In this document: piece by piece, positions 10,387 to 22,000 of the stretch
Layout of the letters: each line of letters opens with the position of its first letter
Position numbering within the stretch: position 1 is the first letter of the stretch
Origin: Welwitschia mirabilis
Lineage: Eukaryota; Gnetophyta; Gnetopsida; Welwitschiales
NCBI GenBank assembly: GCA_051453625.1
Contig: JBOZIK010000001.1
Location: 285,613,468-285,663,230, forward strand
Direction: 5' to 3'
Length of the DNA stretch: 49,763 nt
Program-made: the position numbers and the translations under genes
Notes under the pieces: model-generated
What the model was told of the DNA's origin: nothing
What the model saw: the letters and a program-made list of their open reading frames with translations, nothing else
Databases searched by the model: none

Positions 10387-11420
10387 AATATTATAAAAGA
10401 ACATCAATGAGTTCTTAACATTAACCAAGATATCTCCTTAATCAAAATCAATGATGCTAAGGCATATGATTTCATTCTTTAGAAATTAATTTTAAAGAAC
10501 ATAAAAATAATTAGATTTGATCTTAATTTTTGAAGATGATTAAATACCTTTTTACTAATACTAATGCTTACATAGTAACTGATATATGAGTTTTTATTAC
10601 TTTTCTTATAGAAATGATAACATAAGATGATTTATTCATTTTTTCTTTTCTATTTATCATCAAAGCTAATTTTTATGTTAATACATTTAAAAATAATTAG
10701 AAGATGGATTGTTAGAAGGCATTAGAATTATGTCATATTAGGTAGATGATAAATGTGCACTTTGCTAAAGATTTCTATTTCTTTATAAAGAATGAAAAAA
10801 GCTATAGCAATAGGATTCTTCAAAGAATTAAGTAATATTCCACACTTTGAGGATTCAAGATTAATTAGAAAGGTTTTCTTTATATAATGATAAAGGTAAT
10901 CTTTAGTTCTTGAATTGTAAATCATAAAATATTATTAGATAGAATGACATCATCTAGATTTTAGGGATATCATGTTTCTTTGATTAGATAACTCTAACAT
11001 TTGGAATAAGACTATTAATAAATAAAAGAAGGAGATCAATAAAGGATAAGTGAAGAAACTATCCTTTGCTAGAAAATTTCTAGTATGCAAGTCTATTATT
11101 TCCATCATGTTTTTTCCTCTCTTATTTAACACATATCTTTAATTATTTAAAAAAATTTAAATATTTATTAAGGAGCTTTATGTGATTAATTTTGAATGGT
11201 AAAAGATGTGTTAATAAAGTTACTTGAAAAATATTTGCCTTTCAACTAGGAAAAATAGGATTGGAGGTCATTAATAGCTTCTATCAGGTATAATATTTAT
11301 GTATAAAATACATCATAAATTATTTTCATAACATGATATTATTATAACCCATTTTTTTCTAGATTAAATAAGTGTAAACTTAAGAGTAAGATGATCTAAA
11401 GGTACTTGACCCTCTACATT
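10387..11420. other. AT-rich DNA between two insertions, no gene recognised
   Basis: I see no supportable coding or RNA feature. The short minus-strand frames at 10728-10925 and 10950-11132 show no family resemblance and look accidental. Confidence 0.55.
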
Positions 11421-11437
11421 AAATCATATGGCCTAAC
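11421..11437. repeat. 17-bp target-site duplication of LINE-1, left copy
   Basis: AAATCATATGGCCTAAC is present here and again at 19013-19029, immediately after an A-tract. Flanks diverge right away on both sides (CAATTTAAAG after the left copy, CTTAATTATA after the right copy). This is the expected product of target-primed reverse transcription. Confidence 0.88.
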
Positions 11438-11695
11438 AATTTAAAGCAAGATAAAGGAAGATTGAGGATATCTCTACTAGGGTTTTAAGCTCTACGAGGT
11501 TTGGTAGATCTAGAGAGAAAGAGGATGCGAGTCTTGGAGGATCATGCTTCAGTGGGGGAGGTTTCAGTCCCTAATCATGGAGCAGGGAGACATTTTCAGC
11601 CACATGACAAGCTTTTATTAGGTAAGTTATGGGAGTCCTTTGTTTTGTAGTTTTAATTAGTTTTTTAGGGTTTTCTTAAGGGGTTTAACCCCAAG

Positions 11696-12470
11696 ATGGA
11701 GAAGACTGAGTTCTCTAAGGAAGAAAAATCCCTTATATTATACATCAATGAAGAGCATGCAGTGAAATTGAGAAGAAGCTTAGGTTCAGCCTCATTGGCA
11801 AGTTTGTCTTATTCGATCCTCGACCTTGGCTAGATTGGATCCGTGATTGGGTCATAACGAAATGAATAGGAATTAGCAAGGTTAACATTATTGTAATGCC
11901 AAAAGGACTAGTTTTATTCCAGCTAGATAATGAACAAGATTGGGATGAAATCATCACAAGAGGACCATGATTTTTTAGAGTTAAAGGCCTTGCCCTAGCC
12001 AAATCGACACTGAGGACATAATCAGATCCACACCTATTTAAGAAACTCCTGATATGAATCCACATCACAAGTTCCCCTTAGAGTTTTGGGATGAAGATCT
12101 TCTAAGAAAAATGGCTGAATAGTTTAGAGATCAAATCAAGTTGGATCGAATCATAATTAAATAAACTAGATTAGTTTTAGCCAGATTCTGTGTGGGGATA
12201 AGTCTTAAAGATACTAAGGAGATCTAATCCATAAAGTTTAAATTCAAATGGAAACTTATGATCTAGAATTTACATATGAGCACCTTCCAATTTCCTATAC
12301 AACCTATGGAAAATTAGTTAAGAAGATGTGCTCCTTCCAAGAAGAAATGCTTATATTGCATAAGATTGGGTCACCTATAAGAAAAATGCTGAAAAAGATT
12401 AATTGACATTGAAGAAAATCAAAAGGAAACCTGCACTTTTTGTAGGAATATTGGTTATAACTAAAACATA
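11696..12470 (+). pseudogene. LINE ORF1 remnant (DUF4283-like domain and degenerate zinc knuckle)
   Basis: ORF1 of plant L1 elements encodes an RNA-binding chaperone. The start is set at the ATG 11696 (MEKTEFSKEE). After one frame change, a DUF4283-like domain is readable. It shows SLIGKFVLFDPRPW near 11790-11830, then KVNIIVMPKGLVLFQLDNEQ near 11880-11940, then IITRGP with a stop where Trp belongs, and FPLEFWDEDLLRKMAE near 12070-12120. A further block, LEFTYEHLPISYTTYGKL (12262-12320), is where a CCHC knuckle normally stands. Two cysteine positions now read Tyr, as expected from G-to-A change. At least two frameshifts and several stops are present. Confidence 0.72.
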
Positions 12471-12498
12471 TGCTGACACAAGCAAAGAAAGGAATAAA

Positions 12499-12519
12499 NN
12501 NNNNNNNNNNNNNNNNNNN
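12499..12519. other. Assembly gap (21 N)
   Basis: Twenty-one unknown bases between LINE ORF1 and ORF2. The sequence on both sides is consistent with the ORF1 tail, so the gap is probably short. Confidence 0.95.
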
Positions 12520-12774
12520 TTCTAAAGGAAAGCAAGAGAAAGGAAGATTCAAACTAAGAAAATCTATTTCAACCTCTTGTGGGTGAGAATAACACCCAAC
12601 AAAACTTTCAAGACAATAAATTTAATGAAGTGGAAACCTAGATGAATAGAAGGCATAGCAACAGAACCCTATGAGAACCAAAAATGGTAGAGAATGTAGT
12701 AAATAGTTCCCAAGCTACTATCAAAAATACATTAAAAAAAGGAAAAGCACCCAAAAAGGTATGAAAACATCCAA

Positions 12775-14111
12775 ATGAATTATCTCTCATGGAACTATAG
12801 GGGATTAGGATCCTTTTATAAGAAAAAGATCCTCTAAAGTCTAATTAGTTAATATAATATCACTGTAGTCTACCTATAGGAGATGAAGATAAAATAAGAC
12901 ATGGGAAACATGAATATGGGGTGGCATTGGAACTCTTTTAGCATTGTGGTCTAAGGTAACTCTAAGGTAACTCTAGTGGTATTTTAGTTTTTATTAAAAA
13001 AGGGGTAAATATAATTTATAGTAGCCAAAATCATATTATGATTTTCTTTAAGAATGAAGGTTGTACCATTACAAATATCTATAGCCTATAGCATTATTTA
13101 GATAAGGTCATGATATTGGAAGAAGTACCAAGAAATGTAGTAGATAAATCCAAATGGATAATTTTGAGAAACTTTAACCAATGCCTCTACTGTTAGGAAA
13201 AATTAGATGATGACAACTAGAACTCTAAAAAAGACTTTTTGGTAAGATACTTTTTTATAGATGTATCCATCACTAGTTGCAAATACACATGGTTGAACAG
13301 AAGAGTAGGAATAGAGCTAATAATATCTAAGACTGATAGAGTACTAGCTAGAAAACATCTAGCTAAACTGCCTCTTAAAGCCGGTGGCCTGAATAGGATT
13401 TCTTTAGATCACCATCCCATTATGCTCAAATTAGGGTGTTTTTGCACCCAAAAACTCCATTTTATATAGAATAGTACTGGATCAAATGAATAGAAACTAG
13501 AGAGCTCTTGAAAAATATTTGGATAGAGTGTGATAGTATATAACCTGTTACTTTCTTATACAGATGTCTCAATACCTTGAAGGCTTATACAAGATACTGG
13601 AGAAGGAAAGACAAGGAGAGGTTTGACTCAGAAGCTAAAATTGAGGAGGAAATAAAATGCATTCAAACCAAGCAAAAGAAGGTATATAATTATGAAAGCC
13701 TTCGAAACAAAGCATATTAGTGCCTAATGGATCTCCAAGAAATTCATGAGGATGAAGAACATTATTAGAGAGAATGATCAAGGATTAAGTGGCTTAAAGA
13801 GGATGATAGACACACTAGATTCTTTTTCTAGCAATTAACTAACATAGATCTGATAACAAAATTAACAGGCTTATAGTAGAAGACTAAGTCACAGAAAATG
13901 AAGAGGAAATAGCTAAGGAATTGTAGGCCCATCTCCAGAGAGTTTAGAAATGGGATGATATTGCCCTCAGCCTAATCCCAAAAAACAAGAAGGTTTTGGA
14001 GGAGGATAACCACATGCTAAGTAAACCTTTGAGTAGAACAGAGATATTAGCTATAGTCAAATTGATGAAGAATAACCAAGCACCTAGTCCTAATGGGTGG
14101 CCAGTTAAACT
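12775..14111 (+). pseudogene. LINE ORF2, first copy: endonuclease and start of reverse transcriptase
   Basis: Starts MNYLSWNYRGLG, the usual beginning of the apurinic-type endonuclease that nicks target DNA. Compared with the second copy, it has stops exactly where that copy has glutamine (TAG and TAA against CAA near 12870-12896). The catalytic GDFN block reads RNFN near 13170. The SDH block reads LDHHPI near 13417. An 11-bp tandem duplication (CTAAGGTAACT, 12951-12972) shifts the frame. An open stretch at 13239-13469 covers the endonuclease C-terminus. The copy ends in a gap, just after the reverse-transcriptase motif KLMKNNQAPSPNGWP (14058-14102). Confidence 0.82.
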
Positions 14112-14211
14112 NNNNNNNNNNNNNNNNNNNNNNNNNNNNNNNNNNNNNNNNNNNNNNNNNNNNNNNNNNNNNNNNNNNNNNNNNNNNNNNNNNNNNNNNN
14201 NNNNNNNNNNN
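14112..14211. other. Assembly gap (100 N, size unknown)
   Basis: A block of exactly 100 N, the conventional size for a gap of unknown length. It falls exactly at the end of the first ORF2 copy, so the length and content of the junction between the two copies are not known. Confidence 0.95.
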
Positions 14212-14386
14212 AAACATATCTAAAATAGTTAAACACATAAATAGTCATGCAAAAAAATTAAAGTAAAACTAAATTGAGAAAGTGAGAAGAAAAACTTCAA
14301 GTAAAAAAATTAAAGAAATGAATTAACACTTAAAGAACTAAATAAAATATTTCCATGAGTAAAAGAACTAAACTAATAATATAACG
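14212..14386. other. Unrelated AT-rich spacer between the two ORF2 copies
   Basis: About 175 bp between the gap and the start of the second ORF2 copy that matches neither copy. It is A-rich and contains AAATTAAAGTAAAACTAAAT-like runs. It could be part of a further insertion hidden in the gap. Confidence 0.6.
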
Positions 14387-17300
14387 TAGGGGATTAGGGT
14401 CCTCCTACAAGAAAAAGATCCTATAAAATCTGATTATTCAATATAATATTGATTTAGTTTACCTTCAAGAGATGAAGATAAAACAAGACATGGGAAACCT
14501 GAAGATGGGATGGCAGTGGATCTCTTTTAGTGTAGCGACCCAAGGTAATTCTAGTGGTCTTTTGGTTTCTACTAAAAAAGTGGCAGATATAATTTGTAGC
14601 AGTCAGAATCATATTATAAATTTTTTTAAGAATGAAGGATGGACCGTTATAAATATTTACAGTCTGCAACATAATCTAGACAAGGTCGCAGTATTGGAAG
14701 AATCTCAAAGGAATGTAGTGGATAAATCCAAATGGATAATTTTGAGCAAATTTAATCAATGCCTCAATCACTGGGAAAAATCAGGTGATGACAACTGAAA
14801 CTTTAGAGGGGCTTCTATCCTAAAAGATTTTTTGGTAAAATACTTCTTCACAGAGATACCCATCACTAGTTACAAATACACATGATTGAATAGAAGAGCA
14901 AGTACAAAGCTAATAACATCTAAGATTGATAAATTGATGGCTGGGAAACATCTAGCTAAACTTCCTATTTAAATCTGTGGCCTGAATAGAATTACCTCAG
15001 ATCACCATCTTATTATTCTTAGAGTAGGGGCATTTTCACCCCCGAAAATCCTATTTCATATAAAATGGTACTGGATCAACTGAATAAAAACTAGAGAGCT
15101 TCTAAAAAAGATCTGAGCATAGTATGATGATATACAACTGATCACTTTATTATACAAAGGCCTCAATACCTTGAAGGCTCATATAAGAGGTTGGAGAAAA
15201 AAAGACAAAAAGAGGTCTGACTCAAAATATGAAATTAAGGAGGAACTCAAATGTATTCAAACTAAATAGAAGATGGGAGATGATTAGGAAAGCCTTTGAA
15301 ACAAAAAATATCAGTGCCTAATGGATCTCCAATAAATACATAAGAATGAAGAACATTATTAGAGAGAACGATCAAGGATTAAGTAGCTTAAAAAAGGTGA
15401 TAGACACGCTAGATTCCTCTTCCAGCAGGCCAACCAACATTGATCTGATAACAGAATCAAAAAGCTTACAATAGGAGGCTGTGTCATAGAAAACGAAGAC
15501 AAAATAGCAAAGGAATTGTAGGTCCATTTTCAGCGAGTCTAGAAATGGGACGATATCACCCCTAGCTTAATCCTAGAGAATAAGAAGGTTTTAGAGGAGG
15601 ATAACCAAATGCTAAGTAAATCCCTAGGTAGAGAGGAGATAGTAGTTGTAGTCAGATCGATGAAGAATAACTGAGCACCTAGTCCTAATGGGTGGCCAGT
15701 TAAACTCTTCAAATCATATTTCTCTATCTTAGAGAATAACCTCCATGATGCAATGTAGGAAATATTCCATAATTGACATATTCTTAGAGAAATGAACAGA
15801 ACTAGGGTGATCCTCATACTGAAAAAAAAGGGATGCCAGTAGACCAGAGAACTTTAGGCCCTTAGGGGTTTGCAATGTTATTTATAGAATCTTTATAAAA
15901 ATTATGGTTAGTCAAATCGCACCCTTCCTAATGTGATTTTAGAGAACCAAGCCGGCTTCATTCATTTCAGATATATTCAAGATCAAATCCTTTTAACCCA
16001 AATAATTATTCACTCTATTAAAAAACATAAATTTTTACTTCTCATTGCTAAACTAGATATTACAAAAGCTTATGACTCAGTTAGTTAGCAAGCATTAGGA
16101 TGCATTCTTAGGAAAATTGATTTCTCTTAAGATATTATTAACCTATGGCTTGATATGCAGGCCTCAGCTAAGTTTAGTGTAGAGTTCAATAGTCACAAAT
16201 CAAACTTCTTCTCAATGAAAAGAGGTTAGAGATAAGAGAACACTCTATACATATACCTTTTTCTATTTGTAATGAATGTTCTATAAGTTTTCTTAAGAAA
16301 TAATAGAGTTACAAGAATCAGAATTGAAGGTCAAATTTTTCTCAATAATTACTATGCATACAATACCATCATCATGATCAAGGTAATCTATTAGCAAGCA
16401 AAAGTTATAAAAAATTTCATAAACACATTTGCAGAGGCAACAGGACTTCACACTAATTAGAATAAATCAAGAATACATACCTTGGACAGACAATGTATTA
16501 AAGGGAGGCAAAATTACCTCCATCATAAACACAAATTTAGGAGATCTTTAGGATATCTACCTTGGCATTCCTCTATGAAATTAGCATAGGATAAGTTCTT
16601 GGAATTACATTTTGAAATCTATGCAAAGGAGGTGCAGCTCTTATCATAATAACTTTTTATCCTTAAAGGATAAAATCATTCTTACAAATTCCTATCTAAT
16701 TTCTTCTTTTTGATATATAGCTTCTATTATCGGGACCCCTCCCCCCTTAAAAAATATCATATGAAAAATTAACAGGATCTTAAAATATTTTATTTGGTAG
16801 GGGGGAAAAGACAATCACCGAATACATCTCTATAAACAGAAAATTTTAGGCTGTCCTAAGGAACCAAGAGGATGAAAAATTTAAAAACCTAAAGATCATA
16901 TTTTCATAGGAGCTCAAAGGATCCTAAAGAGATTACAATAGGGAGGGCAGTAATGGAGTGATTTAATTAATCATAAGTATAGAAAGGAACTATTAAACAT
17001 GGGATGTCATATCTAAGGAAGCATCTTTGTAAAGCTCACCAACAACACACTGATTTGAACATTTTTCAAAGTGAAACATCCAAATAGATTTTGATCAAGA
17101 AATATGATAAACAAGACAGTTACAAGAAGCATTGGAGGGGATAAATACCAAAAAAAATTAAATTCTTCTATTAGTTGAAAGAGGACCACCAAATTTTGAT
17201 AAGAGATTAATTATCAAAAAGGGGATTTCAAGTTGATATTAAATGTCCCATCTGTCAGTATAATCCAGAAATAACACAGTATCTAGTGGATGGGATTCAT

Positions 17301-17650
17301 TTGATTTTTTTAGTAGATATGGTAGATTAGAAATGGTCTAATTTTTAATAATGCCCCCTTATCCTTCCCTATTTATATAGCTAGGAAGATTATCTTCACT
17401 CATTTTTAAATTAAAATTGCCATGGGAGCCACTCCAACCTATGAGCCAACTAACCCAGGTCTCTTTGAGGGATGCCTAGAGCTGTGGAAAAAAATATAGG
17501 TAGTGGGATGGAAAACCCTTCTACACAAACTAAGATAAGATATGAGGACTGATATTACCCCTTTTTATAGGCAATGGAGAGAAGGGTAAATAACTTTTAG
17601 AAGAATTCTAATAAAAATTTCTAAAGAATCTTTTGGCAAATTGTTGGAGG
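14387..17650 (+). pseudogene. LINE ORF2, second copy: endonuclease, reverse transcriptase, C-terminal zinc knuckle
   Basis: Begins within RGLGSSYKKKIL and is colinear with the first copy (offset 1589 bp at the start, 1595 bp at the end). The endonuclease includes a 108-residue open stretch (14472-14798) in which GDFN reads SKFN, while SDHH is kept near 15000. The reverse transcriptase follows: SMKNN-APSPNGWPVKLF (15655-15710), a QDQILLTQIIIHSIKKHKF block near 15980-16030, and LDITKAYDS near 16050, keeping the first catalytic Asp. The YADD box reads YAYN (16353-16364), so both catalytic aspartates are lost. DIYLGIPL lies near 16550-16575. The C-terminal zf-RVT region shows KKIKFFY-L and CPICQYNPE with a degenerate histidine part (17140-17300). 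Stops throughout make this a dead copy. Confidence 0.85.
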
Positions 17651-17699
17651 TTTTAGCAGAAGGCAAGAGGATATCATTTGGAAGTAGAGGCTAATGAAA

Positions 17700-18700
17700 A
17701 GTTCTCCATTTCGTTTTAGGTGAAATTCCTCAACTTCTTAGTGAACATATTAGCAAGAAGGTTTTACCACCCCCATGGGTACTTGGGGTGAAACTAGTGG
17801 ACATATATTTCATTCAATCTGGTAATTATTCTAAGCTTTCTCGTATCCATTTCATGTTTCTTAAGGCTCTTGACCGAGGACGCCACATGAATTTTCCTTA
17901 TTTATTCATTCAAGTGCGCAAGCATCGTAAGGACTCCTCAAGGTACTCAGGTTTAATCTTAGTCCATTGGAGAGCAGCACAAGAAACTTAGACCAGAGAG
18001 GCCCCTTTCCGTTCTTCCCATATTTATCCTCATTAGCCTCCCCTAAGAGAAATTCTACTAGAAGTTCCTTCTTAGTTAGGAACCCTACTCTTGAAGAAAT
18101 AGTAGCTCATTCTAGTCCTAGCAATAGGGAGGGTATCTTTGTCTCGAGCTCACCCAAAAGGACTGTCTTTGCCTCTGGTCTAGCAGAAAACTCCTGAGAA
18201 GAATCCTCCTAGCCTAGCCTAAACTCAGTCTCCAACTCATCCTTCCCTAGCTTCAGGTCCTTCTTCTCTAGCTCATCCTTCCCTAAAATAAGGTGGGCAT
18301 GCCCAGCACTCTCCTTCTCCAGCTTATGCCCTAGTTCTCCTTAAAGCTCTACTTCTAACTTCTTTTTAATGGAATACTAACCCCAAACTTAGGAACTTGA
18401 CATGAATGTATCCAGAAGGAAGGTTCTTCTGGCAACAATTCAGGGGTTGAAAAGATACCCATTTGTTATCCTAAGTCTCTCTCACTAAGCTCTACCTCAA
18501 GTCATAAAGTCGGCTTACAGGATGAAACTAAGCTATCTGTCTCCATCCAGATAAGAAACTAATTGTCACTAAAGAATTTAAGGAAATAAATCAAGCCTTT
18601 GAAGTGCTTTTAGATGATTTTGGAAGATTTCTACTCGAACACAACCATGGCAACATATTTCCTTCCTGTAGAGGACTATAGAGGATTGTAATCCTCTTTC
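17700..18700 (+). other. GC-richer 3' segment of the LINE with short ORFs of unknown origin
   Basis: Base composition changes visibly here: C- and G-rich lines around 17930-18330 against AT-rich neighbours. Two open stretches overlap, 17788-17991 (67 codons, including a KLSRIHFMFLKALDRGRH block) and 17967-18197 (76 codons, Ser/Pro-rich). Neither belongs to a LINE domain that I recognise. The first vaguely resembles N-terminal regions found in plant transposon-associated proteins, but I would not name it. Because the target duplication lies outside, this segment was part of the element or was inserted into it later. A 7-bp hairpin (GAGGATTGTAATCCTC, 18681-18696) follows. Confidence 0.5.
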
Positions 18701-19012
18701 TTTTTGGCTTTTTCCTTGTTATTCTGAGTTATTTGTAAGTTTTGGTTTTAAGAAGTGAATTCACCCCAGTTTTTAGAAGTCTTAAGTCCTTTTTTATGGT
18801 TGTTTTCATTAGTGCTTGTACCCTTTTTGGCAACTTCTTGATACGTTATTTTTTAGGGGTGGTTTTGCCTCTTTTTTGGCTTGCTGTTTTAGGTCTCTTT
18901 CCCTATGAGTAGTTTAGTTTGATACTATGAATAGTTTAGTGCTTCTGTAATGATCAAGCGATTTCGCACCCTAATGTATGTTTTCTAGTTTAATATATGT
19001 ACTTTTAAAAAA
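18701..19012 (+). other. LINE 3' untranslated region and A-tail
   Basis: T-rich, G-containing untranslated sequence (repeated CTTTTT and TTTAGG patterns). It ends GTTTAATATATGTACTTTT followed by an A-run that merges with the AAA of the target duplication. This is the usual appearance of a plant LINE 3' end. Confidence 0.75.
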
Positions 19013-19029
19013 AAATCATATGGCCTAAC
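19013..19029. repeat. 17-bp target-site duplication of LINE-1, right copy
   Basis: AAATCATATGGCCTAAC, identical to 11421-11437. The first three A bases could also belong to the element's tail, so the certain duplicated length is 14-17 bp. Confidence 0.88.
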
Positions 19030-22000
19030 TTAATTATACTAAGAGGTATACACATCTTTAAAATAATATGGTTAGCATGGAAAATGATTCATAGTTTTAT
19101 TGATTAAAATTCATTAAAAATTTAATTTTATTTATTAAAATACATTAAAAATTATTAATTCCTTATGTTAAAGTGTTTTTCCATGATGGCTTACAATTAG
19201 AAACATTTCAAAAGGCTCTATAAATCCTAAGTTAATAGCTAATTGGATGCTAAGAGATTTGGTAGCTTATTAATGGGAATTTTTTGTCATATAATTTCTT
19301 TGAGCTGCTTATAGTTCTAAACATAACATTAAGATATTTTAGAATTAGTTATTTACTTTTTAGAGGATTAAATAATTAATTATAATAAAAGTAACTTAAT
19401 CCTATAAAATTTATAATGGAAAAATGTTTTACAGGTTCTATCTTAAATATCAAAAAGAGTGTACACTTCAATGAAAGAAGATATAAAAAATTTTAAGAAT
19501 TTAAATGAAAAATGGAATATGGATGATAGCAAAGGCATATAAATTAAAATATTTTTTAACCTTTGTAAAAATAACTTCCAAAGCATTAGCACTTTAGCTA
19601 GTACATTTTTCATAAAGAAGTTCATTTAGATAATTCTCTTTAAATTTAGGATTGCACTCCATTTTTTTCTTTCTATGCAAAGATAAAGAATCATTTGATC
19701 ATGGATTTATAACATAAAATTTTTTTATTAAATCCTAGACATGGACTAGTAATGCTCTTCAAAAATGATAAATAAACAAAAATTTCATACTTTGTGAAGA
19801 CAAGCTGGCAAAGGCTAATTCCTTTATTTAGCATCATTTGCAACCTTGAATTTTATATTATATATGGCAATTTTATCATAAAGTTCTATTTCAAAATTCA
19901 AAACTTTCTTCTAATCTGTATTTTTAGAAAATATCTATTATTTTGTAATATATAGAATGTCAAATATAAATTCAATCATAGAAGGTTTTTCTTAACATCT
20001 ACTACCTTATATCACTTATTGAGTAGTAGTTCAGTGAACATTATTTAGTGATTAAGATTCTCATTAGGGAACCTTCACTTAGCAAGCCTCCTTACATTTT
20101 GCCTAAGATGTAGTTATTGACTAGCATTCAAAGTGGTAAATAAAATAATTTAACCATTTTTTCCTTAATAATAATGTGAAATCTTAAATTTTATTTCATC
20201 TAGCCTATATAAAGATTTTTCCCTTTAAAACTATGTTGTTTTATTTCTTTTAAAATATTATTTAATAACCATTTGATATATTTTATGTTTTCCTAATGTG
20301 AAATACTGCTTAATACCTCTTTATTTTTGTATTAAAACTTATATTATCATGTTTAATGACACTTTTAAGAGCTATACCCTCCACTTATTAAAAAAGAAAA
20401 AACTAAAAATAAGATAAAAATTAGTTTACAAAGTAACTTACATTCTTATGAAATGCTAAATTAGATAGAAAGGAAATAGAAAAATATCACATTCAGTATT
20501 TACTTTATTCCATATCTAAGTTATGGTTAAGAAATGTAAAAAGTTATATAGCTTCTAGAACATCTTAAAGAAAATGGATTTTTAAAATATCATGTTTATT
20601 AACTATTATACCAAAAATATGATTATGTTCTACAAGATCCTCCAAATTCTAATGTGCACTTTTACATAAGTAAACTTTTCATAAAAAATTGTTCTTTAAT
20701 CCCTCATATTTTCAAGCAACTAATGTATTAGTAGCATGAAAAGAATTATTTTAAATTTTTATCAATTTGTTTGATGTTTTTTGTTTAGATTTTGAAAGAG
20801 CATAAATGTATAAAATGTTGGAAAAAATTCTATTTTGTACATTTCCGCCAAAAAAAACACTAATGAGAGAAGTATATACATTTTAAAAGTAAAATTCTTT
20901 ATGTAGATGATGAACATAGGTTTGCTTTAAAGTAACTTCATGAGTTAAATCTTTTCCTTTCATTAAAATAGTTTGATATTTACTTATAGATAAGAGAAAA
21001 TAAACTTAGGTATTAAAAGAAAAATATCTAAGTTATCTTTAAAATTTTCTTTAAACATCAAAATATCATTAGAATCTTTGTAATTTTGAATTTTTTGCAA
21101 AATTTAAGAAATTTATTAAAGAATTATATTTAAAAACATTTAAACAATCATGGAAAATAAAAATGATAAAGTAATGATAATCTAAAATATCTAAAAGATT
21201 ATAAACATTTTGAAGCTATCAACTAAGCATTAAAATAATTAACTATGAAAACATTAAAACTAGCCCAAAATTATAACTACTTTTCTCTCTAGTGAAATTA
21301 GATAAATTGCATTTATTAGAGAACCTTTAAAAATGTTATTATAAAATTACAAATCATTGCTACTTTTATAAAAGTTATATGTAAAAATTTTAGATTCTAC
21401 CTTTGTAATGAAAATATAGCATATGATTTCCCAAACTATCTTGACATCTAGCTAAACAGGTGATGGTTTAATGATGAATGTAAGCTGAAAATTAATTTCT
21501 TTCATTTATTTTCTCATGTGTTGTGATAACTTTGAAAAAAATGAGTCAAAATTATTCAAAAGTAAAATGTTTCATATCAAACTATTTATAATCTAATTTA
21601 TCATATATTAAAAAATTCAAATGAAATCACATTTTTAAATGTAGTGTTATTATTCCCATTTTCTAATTTTCTTGTCCCTTAATTTTTACTAGTCTTTCAT
21701 GATGAAGGAATTAAACAACTAAAACCTTTATCATGTTAAGATGATCATGTATTACTTTTAATTATATTTTTCTTTAATATGAAACCTTATAATTTCTAAA
21801 AACCTTTAGGAAGTAGCTTCTTAATAGTCATGGTAGGAAATTAGATGTAGGATTGTCTTATGACTAATACAACTCTTATTTTGGAAAGCTAATACTTTTA
21901 TTATTAATGGTATCTCAACCATCTTAGAAATAAATTTCTATTCTTGAACCCCCTAAAAAAAGTAAAAAAGAGGGAAAAAAATCCATGCATAAGAAATCAA

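Larger units (their letters stand above)
11438..19012 (+). mobile_element. L1-type LINE with internal ORF2 duplication
   Basis: One non-LTR retrotransposon insertion bounded by the 17-bp duplication and ending in an A-tract at about 19007-19015. Order: G-rich 5' leader (11438-11695), ORF1 (from 11696), ORF2 endonuclease and partial reverse transcriptase (12775-14111), gap and unrelated spacer, ORF2 again from the endonuclease to the zinc-knuckle end (14387-about 17650), a GC-richer segment, and a T-rich 3' untranslated region. At 7.6 kb it is longer than most plant L1 elements. Removing the duplicated part would give about 6 kb, a normal size. Both ORFs are broken by stops and frameshifts and the catalytic motifs are mutated, so it cannot move by itself. 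Confidence 0.88.

Noticed and set aside
11745-12068. Minus-strand 107-codon open frame
   Set aside because: It is antisense to the LINE ORF1 domain, whose sense-strand motifs are clear.
14047-14238. Frames at 13996-14223 and 14047-14238 that cross the 100-N gap
   Set aside because: They are kept open only by unknown bases. The real content is the end of the first ORF2 copy up to 14111.
20900-20911. TATGTAGATGAT, which reads YVDD like a copia reverse-transcriptase active site
   Set aside because: The flanking translation shows none of the other copia reverse-transcriptase motifs on either side. Four codons in AT-rich DNA can arise by chance.
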